From Providencia hangzhouensis (GTDB taxonomy: Bacteria > Pseudomonadota > Gammaproteobacteria > Enterobacterales > Enterobacteriaceae), in assembly GCF_029193595.2 (NCBI RefSeq), contig NZ_CP135052.1, positions 3,658,001-3,722,000 of the forward strand: 64,000 nt of DNA. The letters run 5' to 3'. Below are positions 1 through 7,430 of this stretch, piece by piece. The position numbers and the translations under genes are program-made. The notes beneath the pieces were generated by a model. That model saw only the letters and a list, made by a program, of their open reading frames with translations, searched no databases and was not told where the DNA came from. Each line of letters opens with the position of its first letter. The stretch's first letter is position 1.

Positions 1-305
1 ATTTTTTCTTGAGTATCCTTATTAAAGGGAATCAAACTCACAATTTCTTTTGTAAAACAAGCTATAACTTTCTTATCATTACTTTGCTTGAACTCAATAC
101 TAACATTTCTAATAAATCCATCACCAACATTCAGGTTTAAAAAATATTTCCCAGGTGTAACATTATTGCCTGCCGAAAGATAAGACAAATCATCGATAGA
201 AGAAACATCAGAACCTAAAAATAAAGGATTGAAGTAATCTTGCGAATGTAAGTCATTAGAATGTAAAAATAGACTAATTAAAAAAAATTTTCTTATTATT
301 CGCAT
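1..305 (-). CDS. Fimbrial outer-membrane usher, N-terminal part (cut by window edge)
   Basis: Partial gene; the start ATG (complement of 303-305) and about 101 codons are inside the window. The translation begins with a short hydrophobic signal-like stretch, then NPLFL, then DLSYLSAGNNVTPGKY followed by a short strand. This is the order of the PapC/FimD N-terminal periplasmic domain (a 'FNP.FL ... DLS.F..G....PG.Y' pattern), which receives chaperone-subunit complexes. Ushers are outer-membrane beta-barrel pores that assemble pili. It lies 16 bp downstream of the chaperone gene, the usual chaperone-usher order. Family is clear; which fimbrial type cannot be told from this fragment. Confidence 0.85.
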   Translation of the reverse strand, partial: MRIIRKFFLISLFLHSNDLHSQDYFNPLFLGSDVSSIDDLSYLSAGNNVTPGKYFLNLNVGDGFIRNVSIEFKQSNDKKVIACFTKEIVSLIPFNKDTQEK

Positions 306-321
306 AGATATACTTCCAGAA

Positions 322-1008
322 TTAAACAAAGTTACACTGTATATTTTTTATCTGAACACCATAGTCATTAATGAAATTGAAAAATAATTTTTTACTCTTA
401 TCATTATTGTTAATATGGATGAATGTTTTTGGTGCTATCGTTTCTGCTTTTGATACTTCAATACCATTTATAGTCAAAGATACTAAATTCATATAAAATG
501 GAGTTGGGTTATCAATTCTTAATTTATTATTTTCATAACTACATTTTAAATCTTTGTATGACTCAAATGAATTTCCTTTAATTTCACTAGGTCTAACAAT
601 AAGCTTTATTTTAGTTGTCGTTGATATTAATAATGCATTATCTATCTTCTGTTCTTGTTCTGTTAAAGATGGAATAACTTTTGAGTTTAGATAATATAAC
701 TTCTCTCTGTCTTTAGGTAACTGTTCTTTATCCCCAGTAAAAACAATATTCAATAAGCTATCTGAATTTGATTTAATTACAAATAAAGGCGGTGTTATTA
801 CAAAATCAGTACTTTTTTTTTCATGATCATCCGATACCCATGATTGAACAAGGTAATTTCCATCTTTATCACTATTATATATTTTTAATGTTATTTGATT
901 TTTTTCAGTTGGATAAATTAATCGAGTTGCTCCTAGTGAGACTCCGCCAGCATAGACCGATTGGCAAAAGAAAAATAAAGATAATATAACGAATATTTTT
1001 TTTAGCAT
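322..1008 (-). CDS. Periplasmic fimbrial chaperone (PapD family)
   Basis: 228 residues with an N-terminal signal peptide (MLKKIFVILSLFFF..., cleaved near VYAG). Two Ig-like domains are suggested by the GVSLGATRLIYPTEKNQITLKIYNSD opening strands in segments and by the LYYLNSKVIPS motif, matching the PapD 'LFYLN...IPP' signature that donates a strand to pilin subunits. The ATG at 1008 has GGAG about 9 bases upstream; an in-frame upstream start at 1050 would lack a signal peptide and overlap the intergenic hairpin. It lies between the major subunit and the usher and is expected to escort subunits through the periplasm. Confidence 0.88.
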   Translation of the reverse strand: MLKKIFVILSLFFFCQSVYAGGVSLGATRLIYPTEKNQITLKIYNSDKDGNYLVQSWVSDDHEKKSTDFVITPPLFVIKSNSDSLLNIVFTGDKEQLPKDREKLYYLNSKVIPSLTEQEQKIDNALLISTTTKIKLIVRPSEIKGNSFESYKDLKCSYENNKLRIDNPTPFYMNLVSLTINGIEVSKAETIAPKTFIHINNNDKSKKLFFNFINDYGVQIKNIQCNFV

Positions 1009-1024
1009 ATAAACAAGCTCCATG

Positions 1025-1058
1025 ATTAATGATTGGCCATCACTGGCCAATCATTAAT
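1025..1058 (-). promoter_or_regulatory. Perfect 15-bp inverted repeat between major pilin and chaperone genes
   Basis: ATTAATGATTGGCCA, a 4-base loop, then its exact reverse complement. It lies right after the pilin stop codon and covers the approach to the chaperone gene. No strong T-tract follows, so it is more likely an mRNA-stabilising or attenuating hairpin than a full terminator. Hairpins here are common in fimbrial operons, where the major subunit must be made in excess over chaperone and usher. Confidence 0.75.
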
Positions 1059-1062
1059 AAAA

Positions 1063-1623
1063 TTAATTGTAGGTAAGCATAAAGTTAGCTACAGATTGAA
1101 CTTTACCAGCAGTTACTACGGCCCCTATTGATTTATAATCAACAGATAATGGAATAGTAGTTGTATCAGTTAAATCAACTTTTGAACTTAATGCGCCAAT
1201 TTCTAATGGACTACCATCTGGATTAAACAATTGTAGACCTACGTTTTCCGCAGAGCCTGCACCAGCAGTATTTGCTAATAAACCAGGCTTACCATCAACA
1301 GTTTGCCCATTGAATGAAATTTGAACTGATTTACGAGTTGCAGTATCACACTCAACCAAATTAATATTGAATGGCTTAGCTCGCATTGCAAGTTGGTCTG
1401 CAGCAGTAAAAGTTGTTGTTTTAACTGTATCTAAAGTAACAATTTTGTCAGTATCTGATCCAGAAATTGCACAAGCTCCAGATGTAATCTCACCATTAAA
1501 TGTTACTTTACCACCATTAACTGTTAATGCAGGGAGAGGATCATTTTCTGCAGCAAATGTTGAACTACAAATAATTGAAGAAACAACTACAGATAATACA
1601 GCAAGTTTATTTTTAATATTCAT
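1063..1623 (-). CDS. Major fimbrial subunit (type 1 pilin family)
   Basis: 186 residues: signal peptide ending ...SSTFAAE, then NGGKVTFNGEITSGACAI, typical of FimA/MrpA-type pilins. The conserved disulphide pair is visible at Cys51 and Cys92, and the C-terminus VANFMLTYN has the penultimate-tyrosine beta-zipper motif recognised by PapD-like chaperones. First structural gene of the operon, followed by an intercistronic hairpin, chaperone and usher. Likely surface pilus shaft protein; adhesin genes would lie beyond the window. Confidence 0.92.
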   Translation of the reverse strand: MNIKNKLAVLSVVVSSIICSSTFAAENDPLPALTVNGGKVTFNGEITSGACAISGSDTDKIVTLDTVKTTTFTAADQLAMRAKPFNINLVECDTATRKSVQISFNGQTVDGKPGLLANTAGAGSAENVGLQLFNPDGSPLEIGALSSKVDLTDTTTIPLSVDYKSIGAVVTAGKVQSVANFMLTYN

Positions 1624-1728
1624 ATATATTCCTAATTTATTTAGTTTGTTTTTATTACCGACAGATAATAATTAAAATATAATTATCGCCTATCTTATTT
1701 AATAGCATTAAATTTTAATAGAAAACAA

Positions 1729-1983
1729 TTAAATGCCATTTAATCTTTTAGCATTTTTAATTACTTCATTAGTAAAGTAATTCCAGTCCAAGCCAAATAT
1801 CTCAAGATATTGATTTACCCGTCCTATGGTCAATTGTGTTTTTCCATTTTCATACCTTGAGACTTGTTGTTGGCTTATTTTTAATAATATGGCTAATTCA
1901 CCTTCTGTGATACCATTTTGTTTTCTTAATTTTTTTAAAAATGAAGACGCCGCACTATTTAATATGTCATTTTCAACTCTCAT
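1729..1983 (-). CDS. XRE-type helix-turn-helix regulator (MrpJ-like)
   Basis: 84 residues with a central Cro/CI helix-turn-helix (LRKQNGITEGELAILLKISQ, then QVSRYENGKTQLTIGRV). ATG at 1983 has GGTGAT upstream. Encoded just ahead of, and co-oriented with, the major pilin gene. Small XRE proteins linked to fimbrial operons in Proteus and Providencia (MrpJ family) typically repress flagellar genes when fimbriae are made; that role is inferred from position and size. Here the regulator precedes the pilin gene, whereas mrpJ lies at the end of its operon. Confidence 0.85.
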   Translation of the reverse strand: MRVENDILNSAASSFLKKLRKQNGITEGELAILLKISQQQVSRYENGKTQLTIGRVNQYLEIFGLDWNYFTNEVIKNAKRLNGI

Positions 1984-2267
1984 TTTTATCACCAGAAAAT
2001 ATAATATTAGAGTAGACAATTTAATATTAGAGATAAAATTTAATTATTTTCCTATATCAAGTATCAAGCTATGGACCTGAATTTAATTTATATTTTTCAA
2101 ATACACAAATATGAATTATTTTCCATTTACTCTTTACACGTGTTGCACCCCGTTTTGTTCATATTTCTCCATTGAAAAACTTGTTTTTACCAACCTTTAA
2201 TCATGTTACAAACACATAAAATGAAACAATTAATCACAGACTGAAACACAATACTCAGAGCTTAAGT

Positions 2268-2351
2268 TAACGTTAACAGTTAGCCGTCTATAGGTTAAAT
2301 TCTCATCACTCATCCTTATACAGCAGATGATAACGTTAACATTATCATCTG
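2268..2351. promoter_or_regulatory. Paired GTTAAC-centred palindromes, likely operators
   Basis: TAACGTTAAC occurs twice with starts 63 bp apart, close to six helical turns. The distal copy sits in a 28-base inverted repeat, CAGATGATAA / TTATCATCTG around a GTTAAC core, with a single mismatched pair. They are 285-370 bp upstream of the XRE regulator gene. A DNA-binding site for a dimeric regulator is inferred; no family is assigned. Confidence 0.4.
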
Positions 2352-2700
2352 AAAATAAAAAAATAAAATAAACATAGTGACTATACCTATGTATATTACT
2401 TTATAACTCTAAAAAAGTTAGACAATTTGCTTACAAATTTTACTTTAAAAACACATTAAAACTTACAAAATGATACTGGTAAACATATCTTATCCTATTT
2501 GGATAATTTATATTCATACTGAATTGATAAAAAACAAATATAACATTTACACTAAATTACAATACTAATTCCTTATCGTGGAATTTACACATTTATTTTA
2601 ATACCTAATTGTATGAACTCTACCTAACCCATTAACTGATTTGATATAAATAATATATGTATCTTATTTAATTGGTTATAATTAAATATACGTCCTTTAA

Positions 2701-2850
2701 AATCTAAAATATTATCCTACTACTCTTAGCACCAAAATTCGCAGAGAGGTACTAGATGCATTAGTATCAAAATGCAATCCTCAGGGAAAAATATTCTACT
2801 TACGCGACTATATAAAGAAAAACAAAAAAGATAAGTTTATTCAAATTTGA
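2701..2850 (+). pseudogene. Unrecognised open segment, probable gene remnant
   Basis: A frame with no stop from 2701 to the TGA at 2848-2850 translates with a natural-looking composition (KIRREVLDALVSKCNPQG, KIFYLRDYIKKNKKDKF). There is no ATG start in frame and the segment is only about 50 codons, so it is likely a decayed fragment. I do not recognise the family. Confidence 0.2.
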
Positions 2851-2870
2851 CTACGGGACTACGGACTGAA

Positions 2871-2978
2871 ATGAAAATACCAGCTCTACATGAAATGACT
2901 AAAATATATAATTTATGGTTAAACAAGGATAAAGATCCAACCAATGGACTAGATATTATTAAAAAAGAAGAGCAATAA
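2871..2978 (+). other. Possible 35-codon ORF, unrecognised
   Basis: ATG at 2871 to TAA at 2976-2978, starting MKIPALHEMTKIYNLWLN and ending in charged residues. Only a weak GGA upstream. It follows the remnant at 2701-2850 in the same direction and may be a piece of the same broken gene in another frame. No function can be proposed. Confidence 0.2.
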
Positions 2979-3163
2979 CTAACTCAACTTAATAATAACA
3001 GATTTTACTTGAGCAATTAATATATGGCTATGTGAATACTTCCAGTGCCTTTTTCCCATAAGAATATTATCTAAAATATTTTTTGTTAGACATTCAGGTA
3101 GTAAAGGACATGATAAAAAACCACTGCTAATTAAATTATTTAGCACCAAAAATAATTATATCT

Positions 3164-3367
3164 TTAGCGAATAAATGAGCCTAAGAATAATAAGCTAATT
3201 GAAATACTATACAACATCACGATACTACAACATGATGCAAGAGCAAACCTGATGAATACAGTTGAAAGACTCGAACTTCGAATTCCTTTAAAACAGCAAA
3301 AAATTAAATATATCAAAATAAGATCAATAATGACCGTTGTTATAAGCCCAATTATCGGTATCAACAC
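3164..3367 (-). CDS. Small hydrophobic membrane protein, unrecognised
   Basis: 67 residues with two predicted membrane segments (LIPIIGLITTVIIDLILIYL near the N-terminus, and SCCSIVMLYSISISLLFLG near the C-terminus) separated by a basic, serine-rich turn. It lies 13 bp downstream of another small membrane-protein gene on the same strand, next to a T6SS effector island. An immunity-like or accessory membrane role is possible but not shown by sequence. Small size leaves some doubt that it is a real gene. Confidence 0.45.
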   Translation of the reverse strand: MLIPIIGLITTVIIDLILIYLIFCCFKGIRSSSLSTVFIRFALASCCSIVMLYSISISLLFLGSFIR

Positions 3368-3380
3368 ATTTAATCCTAAG

Positions 3381-3590
3381 TCATTTAAAAGGATTGTTTA
3401 ATTTTCTTGTTTTACCCATAAACCGCCAGATTTCTGGGGAGTACAACACTAAAGCGATAGAAAAGAACCCAATGACAAAATAGTCATTAAATCCGCTAAT
3501 TAGCACAGCGACACCTGCAACAATCATTACTGCAGTACGCCACTTGAACGAGGAGAGGAAATCAATAATTACATCCAGTAAATCCTGCAT
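3381..3590 (-). CDS. Small membrane protein, unrecognised
   Basis: 69 residues: an amphipathic start (MQDLLDVIIDFLSSFKWR), two hydrophobic segments (TAVMIVAGVAVLISG and FVIGFFSIALVLYS) and a basic tail. AGGAATTGT precedes the ATG at 3590, a usable ribosome site. Lies 210 bp downstream of the PAAR gene in the same direction. Its position at the tail of a T6SS island would fit an orphan immunity or accessory protein; this is only positional inference. Confidence 0.5.
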   Translation of the reverse strand: MQDLLDVIIDFLSSFKWRTAVMIVAGVAVLISGFNDYFVIGFFSIALVLYSPEIWRFMGKTRKLNNPFK

Positions 3591-3800
3591 ACAATTCCTT
3601 TTAACAGCCTTGAGTGAATAGTAACCATATCTACTTTAGGTAGATACTCATAGGGATAAACTAATTATTGATGGTTTTTAATGGATTCAATTCTTGCCAT
3701 TTAAACGGTTAGTTTTATCTCACTAACGAGTAACCAAAGTAAAGCAGCAACACGTGACAATGATATGCGACCTATATGAGAAGTTAAAACACATTAACAT

Positions 3801-4070
3801 TTAGCCTACAGCAACAAGCACACAGCCCCCAGAACATCCACAAGCGACTTTGTGACCTTCTAGCGCAACAGGGATACCATTAATTTTCATTAAGCTATCA
3901 CCTTCAACGATAGTCCCTGTTTTTTTACATGAAGGACAATAAACAGAGTCGCCCACACAGGCGACACCTTGGGTTTGCTTGGCGAGAGAAGAAGCTGTCA
4001 GCACCGTACCACCAGTATTTGTCGTATCATTTTTTAAGATAATTTTTCTGCCGTTCACAAGACTACGCAT
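3801..4070 (-). CDS. PAAR-domain T6SS spike-tip protein
   Basis: 89 residues. It contains the PAAR pattern: GGTVLTASS, then a Cys-containing VACVGDSVYCPSC, EGDSLMKINGIPVALEGHKVACGCSGGC. Cysteines and a histidine provide the zinc site of the cone. PAAR proteins cap the VgrG trimer and can carry effectors. ATG at 4070 has AGGAG ten bases upstream; an upstream TTG at 4091 would place that ribosome site inside the gene. It follows the SUKH gene by about 180 bp in an island also encoding Hcp and VgrG, so it probably completes the same spike. Confidence 0.88.
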   Translation of the reverse strand: MRSLVNGRKIILKNDTTNTGGTVLTASSLAKQTQGVACVGDSVYCPSCKKTGTIVEGDSLMKINGIPVALEGHKVACGCSGGCVLVAVG

Positions 4071-4254
4071 TGCGTTTTTTCTCCTGATCAAGCTTTGCTA
4101 AAATCTGTTCGACCTTTTACTAAAAAATCAACGAAAAATATTTGTTATCAAATGATAAAATATTTTACGAGATTGATAAACTACAGAAGAACCATATCTG
4201 AGTTAGTCATTTATAAAATTAAAATTCTATGGCTCTAGTTTATTTTTATATATC

Positions 4255-4692
4255 CTAATGATCATTTCCAAATACATCATTTAAAAAAGATTCAAAATTA
4301 CTATATTCCTTTTGGAATAAACCATCATAAGAATGAAAGTAAACTTCGCCATAACTATCCTTCTTAAGGGATAAAAGCAAGGTATTTCCCCCATTATCAT
4401 AACCAAAGGGTATAAAACTTCCCTGCTCATAGTGTACTGATTTATTATTCAGTATTACATCCAAATCCCCGATGTCCTCAATAAGCTTTTCAATAGGTAA
4501 TTTTCCATATTTTATAGGATTAAACCCTCCAAAATAAGAATTTACATTGGAGTTTTCACCAATAAAGCCACCATTAATGGTAAGATAGTGTTGCTTAAAT
4601 GCTTCTGGCAATTTAGCTATAAACAACAATTCAAATTGATTTAACTCATCATTAGATAAGCTTTTTTCAGGAAACACTAATTCTATTGTCAT
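4255..4692 (-). CDS. SUKH (SMI1/KNR4) family immunity protein
   Basis: 145 residues. The N-terminal segment DELNQFELLFIAKLPEAFKQ followed by HYLTINGGFIG is the SMI1/KNR4 signature (helix, 'LP..y..fl...NGG'), with SFIPFGYDNGGNTLLLSL in the core and a FESFLND helix at the end. SUKH proteins are the commonest immunity partners of polymorphic nuclease toxins, HNH types included. It starts 12 bp after the WHH-nuclease effector and should bind and block that nuclease in the producing cell. Family is clear; the specific partner is inferred from adjacency. Confidence 0.88.
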   Translation of the reverse strand: MTIELVFPEKSLSNDELNQFELLFIAKLPEAFKQHYLTINGGFIGENSNVNSYFGGFNPIKYGKLPIEKLIEDIGDLDVILNNKSVHYEQGSFIPFGYDNGGNTLLLSLKKDSYGEVYFHSYDGLFQKEYSNFESFLNDVFGNDH

Positions 4693-4704
4693 ATAATTGG
4701 CTCC

Positions 4705-6627
4705 TTATTTATTTGGTAATCTAAATGGATATTCACTAACATTATTTGTGTCCTTGAATTGACTCACTCCACCTTTATGCTGAATCCCATTATGTGAATC
4801 CGAAACAACTAGCTGCATAGTACCTTCGTTAGTAATTGGATCATAATCATCTAGGTGGTGCCAAAGATAACGTTCCCCATCTAACATAGGTGTTGATTTT
4901 TGTCCAAATCCAGCCATATTTGCAGCTTCAAAATCATCAGGATAATTCCCTGTATACTTAATTTTAACTATAGGCTCAACTGGTGTACCATCTGGCTTCA
5001 ATCTATCAGGGTTATGATATAATGCCTTGCTTTTAGAATAGTCTAACCCGCCATTCTCATTAATAATAACATCATCATATCCACGAGCCTTGAGTTTTTC
5101 TTCAACTGATTTACCGCGTAAGCTTACATACGTAGGTTTAACATCCTTCCTGTCTACCGTCAGAATATAATCCCGAAAATCCACCGGTTCAACATCGTGC
5201 CCCGTATGGCGCCAAATAATCCCATCATCCGCAATCGGCAATGTTTCAGGCCGAGTATCAGACTCATGGATAGCAAAACCTTCCGGTTTCTCGACTCTTT
5301 GAGGCTGAGGCGAGGGGCCCGCATGAATGATGGGTTCATTTGGAATATCATCAATCCGCGCAGAGATATTAATTATCTCCCCTGATGCCGCTACGCCCAT
5401 GTAAAGAGTTGTGCCGCCTGCATCAAAACGGTAAATTTCAGCTTGGGTATTGGCATTTGGCAATCCATTTGGGGATTGATATATCGGTAAGCTCAACACT
5501 TCTCGCGCTTCAGCTTCGGAAGCCAATTCACCTTTAATCACCGGCACTTGGTCATAGCCACTGTCTCGCTCAGTATGGTACGCAATCAGTTGAGATGCAC
5601 TTGCCATCGCTGCCGCTGTGGTTCCCGTTGAGGCAAATCCCACTCGAATACGTGTTGGTGCAGTTCCACCTATTTCCGCGATTTCCAGCAAGTCTGGGTG
5701 TGTTAAACTATCCCCATCATAGATATTCGGTATCATACCAACCAATACGCGTGCACTGTCAAACCAAGTCGACGAACCGAATCCTTTCGATACCCCTTTG
5801 GCTATTGCATAGTCATTTTCAGACTGGAAAGCAAATCGCCTTGAGTCTTGATTGATATCCGGTGGATTAATTGCTTGTTGACCCATAGCGCCACCTGCCG
5901 CTGCCCCACCGAATCCGCCTATAGGACTCGGAGGCATAGGCGCTACGAAGGCATTGGCAGTACCAATCCCTAACAAGCTCAAAAATGAGGAAGAACGTTG
6001 GCTAGGTTGTTTCGTTGCGGCATCAATACCACAGGTATACGCGTTGTAATCACATAGCCCAAAGTTCGCCAAGTCTTCGACGGTGTCCCCCGCATCCGTA
6101 TTGCCCTCACCACGCAACACCGATTTGGCAAACACCGGCTCTGCAATGCGTTTAATCGCTATCACACGGCGATGGTCATAGGGGAACAATAGGGGATAGC
6201 CCTTATCGCATTGTTGATAGTGGGTAGAACGGCTAATTTGCCCCGCCGTCATGCGGTGGACGGTAGTGGGTACATTGAGGTTAAACGCCCCTGCGCGGTT
6301 ATTTTCACTCAGGAGATACCCTTGCTCACGGCAATAATCACTCAGTGACTTATCGTTGCCTTGAATCGCTGCCGGAGGCGACAGCGTTGTCAGGGCATCG
6401 GCTAAGGGTTGCGGTTCAAGGCTCAGTGTATACGGACGAGCCGTTAAGCCTTCCGCTTTAATCAGGCCTTGTGGGTCACTGCTGCCTTGCATCGTACGGC
6501 CTGTGCCTCGCTCGGCGAGCGTATACGGCACGTTGGCTAAGGGTTGTCCTTTATCATCGACCAATTGCAGTTCTAACCAAAATCGGTAGTTTTCACAGAT
6601 AATGCACGATTCAACCTTCTGACTCAT
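4705..6627 (-). CDS. T6SS effector with pyocin-S-like middle region and C-terminal WHH (HNH) nuclease
   Basis: 640 residues. Residues 1-110: Cys-containing start (ESCIICENYRFWLELQL) and an Ig/carboxypeptidase-regulatory-like fold (DDKGQPLANVPYTL). About 215-240: Pro/Gly/Ala-rich linker. About 265-540: a segment resembling the S-type pyocin domain (TRIRVGFASTGTTAAAMASA ... DDGIIWRHTGHDVEP). C-terminus: YLWHHLDDYDP then MQLVVSDSHNGIQHKGG, the WHH clade of HNH/Endo VII nucleases, with catalytic histidines near 590-591. ATG at 6627 overlaps the adaptor stop as ATGA, so it is translationally coupled. Predicted DNase delivered into neighbouring cells; loading onto VgrG by the DUF4123 protein is inferred from gene order. 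Confidence 0.85.
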   Translation of the reverse strand: MSQKVESCIICENYRFWLELQLVDDKGQPLANVPYTLAERGTGRTMQGSSDPQGLIKAEGLTARPYTLSLEPQPLADALTTLSPPAAIQGNDKSLSDYCREQGYLLSENNRAGAFNLNVPTTVHRMTAGQISRSTHYQQCDKGYPLLFPYDHRRVIAIKRIAEPVFAKSVLRGEGNTDAGDTVEDLANFGLCDYNAYTCGIDAATKQPSQRSSSFLSLLGIGTANAFVAPMPPSPIGGFGGAAAGGAMGQQAINPPDINQDSRRFAFQSENDYAIAKGVSKGFGSSTWFDSARVLVGMIPNIYDGDSLTHPDLLEIAEIGGTAPTRIRVGFASTGTTAAAMASASQLIAYHTERDSGYDQVPVIKGELASEAEAREVLSLPIYQSPNGLPNANTQAEIYRFDAGGTTLYMGVAASGEIINISARIDDIPNEPIIHAGPSPQPQRVEKPEGFAIHESDTRPETLPIADDGIIWRHTGHDVEPVDFRDYILTVDRKDVKPTYVSLRGKSVEEKLKARGYDDVIINENGGLDYSKSKALYHNPDRLKPDGTPVEPIVKIKYTGNYPDDFEAANMAGFGQKSTPMLDGERYLWHHLDDYDPITNEGTMQLVVSDSHNGIQHKGGVSQFKDTNNVSEYPFRLPNK

Positions 6628-7430
6628 GACGGCTCCGTTGTCGTGGTTAGCCAGCCTTGTTGCTGGGCATAGTCCGTAAACTGTGTGGCGGTACGGGTAT
6701 GGATATCCCCCGCGAGTGAGGGATGCAGGTGTAACCAATCCACTAAACGTCGGTGAAGTTGGCCTTCCGGTGTGTCGAGGGATAGAGCGACCTCTGCGTG
6801 GTTTTCCCACAGTTCACACGCGAGGTTTTCCGCTAACAGCTCGATAAACTGTGCGGAGTTTTCCCACGCAGCCTGTAAGTGTTCCCCCATGATGAACGGA
6901 CGGGCTTGCAGTTCTGGAATAGGCAAAGGGTCGTGCCGGGTAGGTGATTCAAAAAAAGCAGGGTCACTGGGTGTCTCCAACATCACCTCATGAACAGGGG
7001 TCATCAACACAGACCAATCTACCTCACGCATTTTGGGAATAAGCACATTCGCAATACGTGTGTCCATTAAACGCAGCACCACGAGCTCTTCATTCAGCTC
7101 CACCAATTGGCGGTTTTGCCAATGACGTAACTGGTATTGCCAATCCAGCGAGCTGCGATACGCCCAGCCCCATGTGTTATCACTTAAGCCTTTACGGTCA
7201 AGCAGTTGCCCCAATGGGGCATACGCACTCGGTTTTAACTTCACAAGCCACGGGCTCTGACCGATTAAATGGGCCAGTGCAGTGCCATTGTAAATAGGAA
7301 ATGCCTGTTCAACCCAATCGTTGGCAAACAATAAGTCTGTCGGGTTGGGTGTGGCTAACGTATTAAGCAGTAAATAGATAGGGTCCGTATTGGATGCCGT
7401 TAACCATGTTGTCCAAGGGGTGAGTCTCAT
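6624..7430 (-). CDS. DUF4123 T6SS effector chaperone/adaptor (Tap/TEC family)
   Basis: 268 residues. The start YLLLNTLATPNP followed by W.EQAFPIYNGTALAHL and SPWLVKL is the DUF4123 pattern (variable domain beginning 'yaLlD.a..p...', then 'P.L..l....W.'). These adaptors hold an effector on VgrG and are not themselves secreted. It overlaps both neighbours by ATGA (vgrG upstream, effector downstream), indicating translational coupling and fixed stoichiometry. Position between vgrG and the nuclease gene is diagnostic. Confidence 0.9.
   Translation of the reverse strand: MRLTPWTTWLTASNTDPIYLLLNTLATPNPTDLLFANDWVEQAFPIYNGTALAHLIGQSPWLVKLKPSAYAPLGQLLDRKGLSDNTWGWAYRSSLDWQYQLRHWQNRQLVELNEELVVLRLMDTRIANVLIPKMREVDWSVLMTPVHEVMLETPSDPAFFESPTRHDPLPIPELQARPFIMGEHLQAAWENSAQFIELLAENLACELWENHAEVALSLDTPEGQLHRRLVDWLHLHPSLAGDIHTRTATQFTDYAQQQGWLTTTTEPS

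Larger units (their letters stand above)
2020..3163. other. 1.1-kb AT-rich gap with operator-like palindromes and decayed reading frames
   Basis: No convincing gene. Two TAACGTTAAC copies lie at 2268-2277 and 2331-2340, the second inside a longer inverted repeat (2324-2351). A frame open from 2701 to a TGA at 2848-2850 reads ...STKIRREVLDALVSKCNPQG... and a 35-codon ATG frame follows at 2871-2978. Both have gene-like composition but no recognised family or strong ribosome site, so they look like remnants. The region probably also holds the fimbrial operon promoter. Confidence 0.5.
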
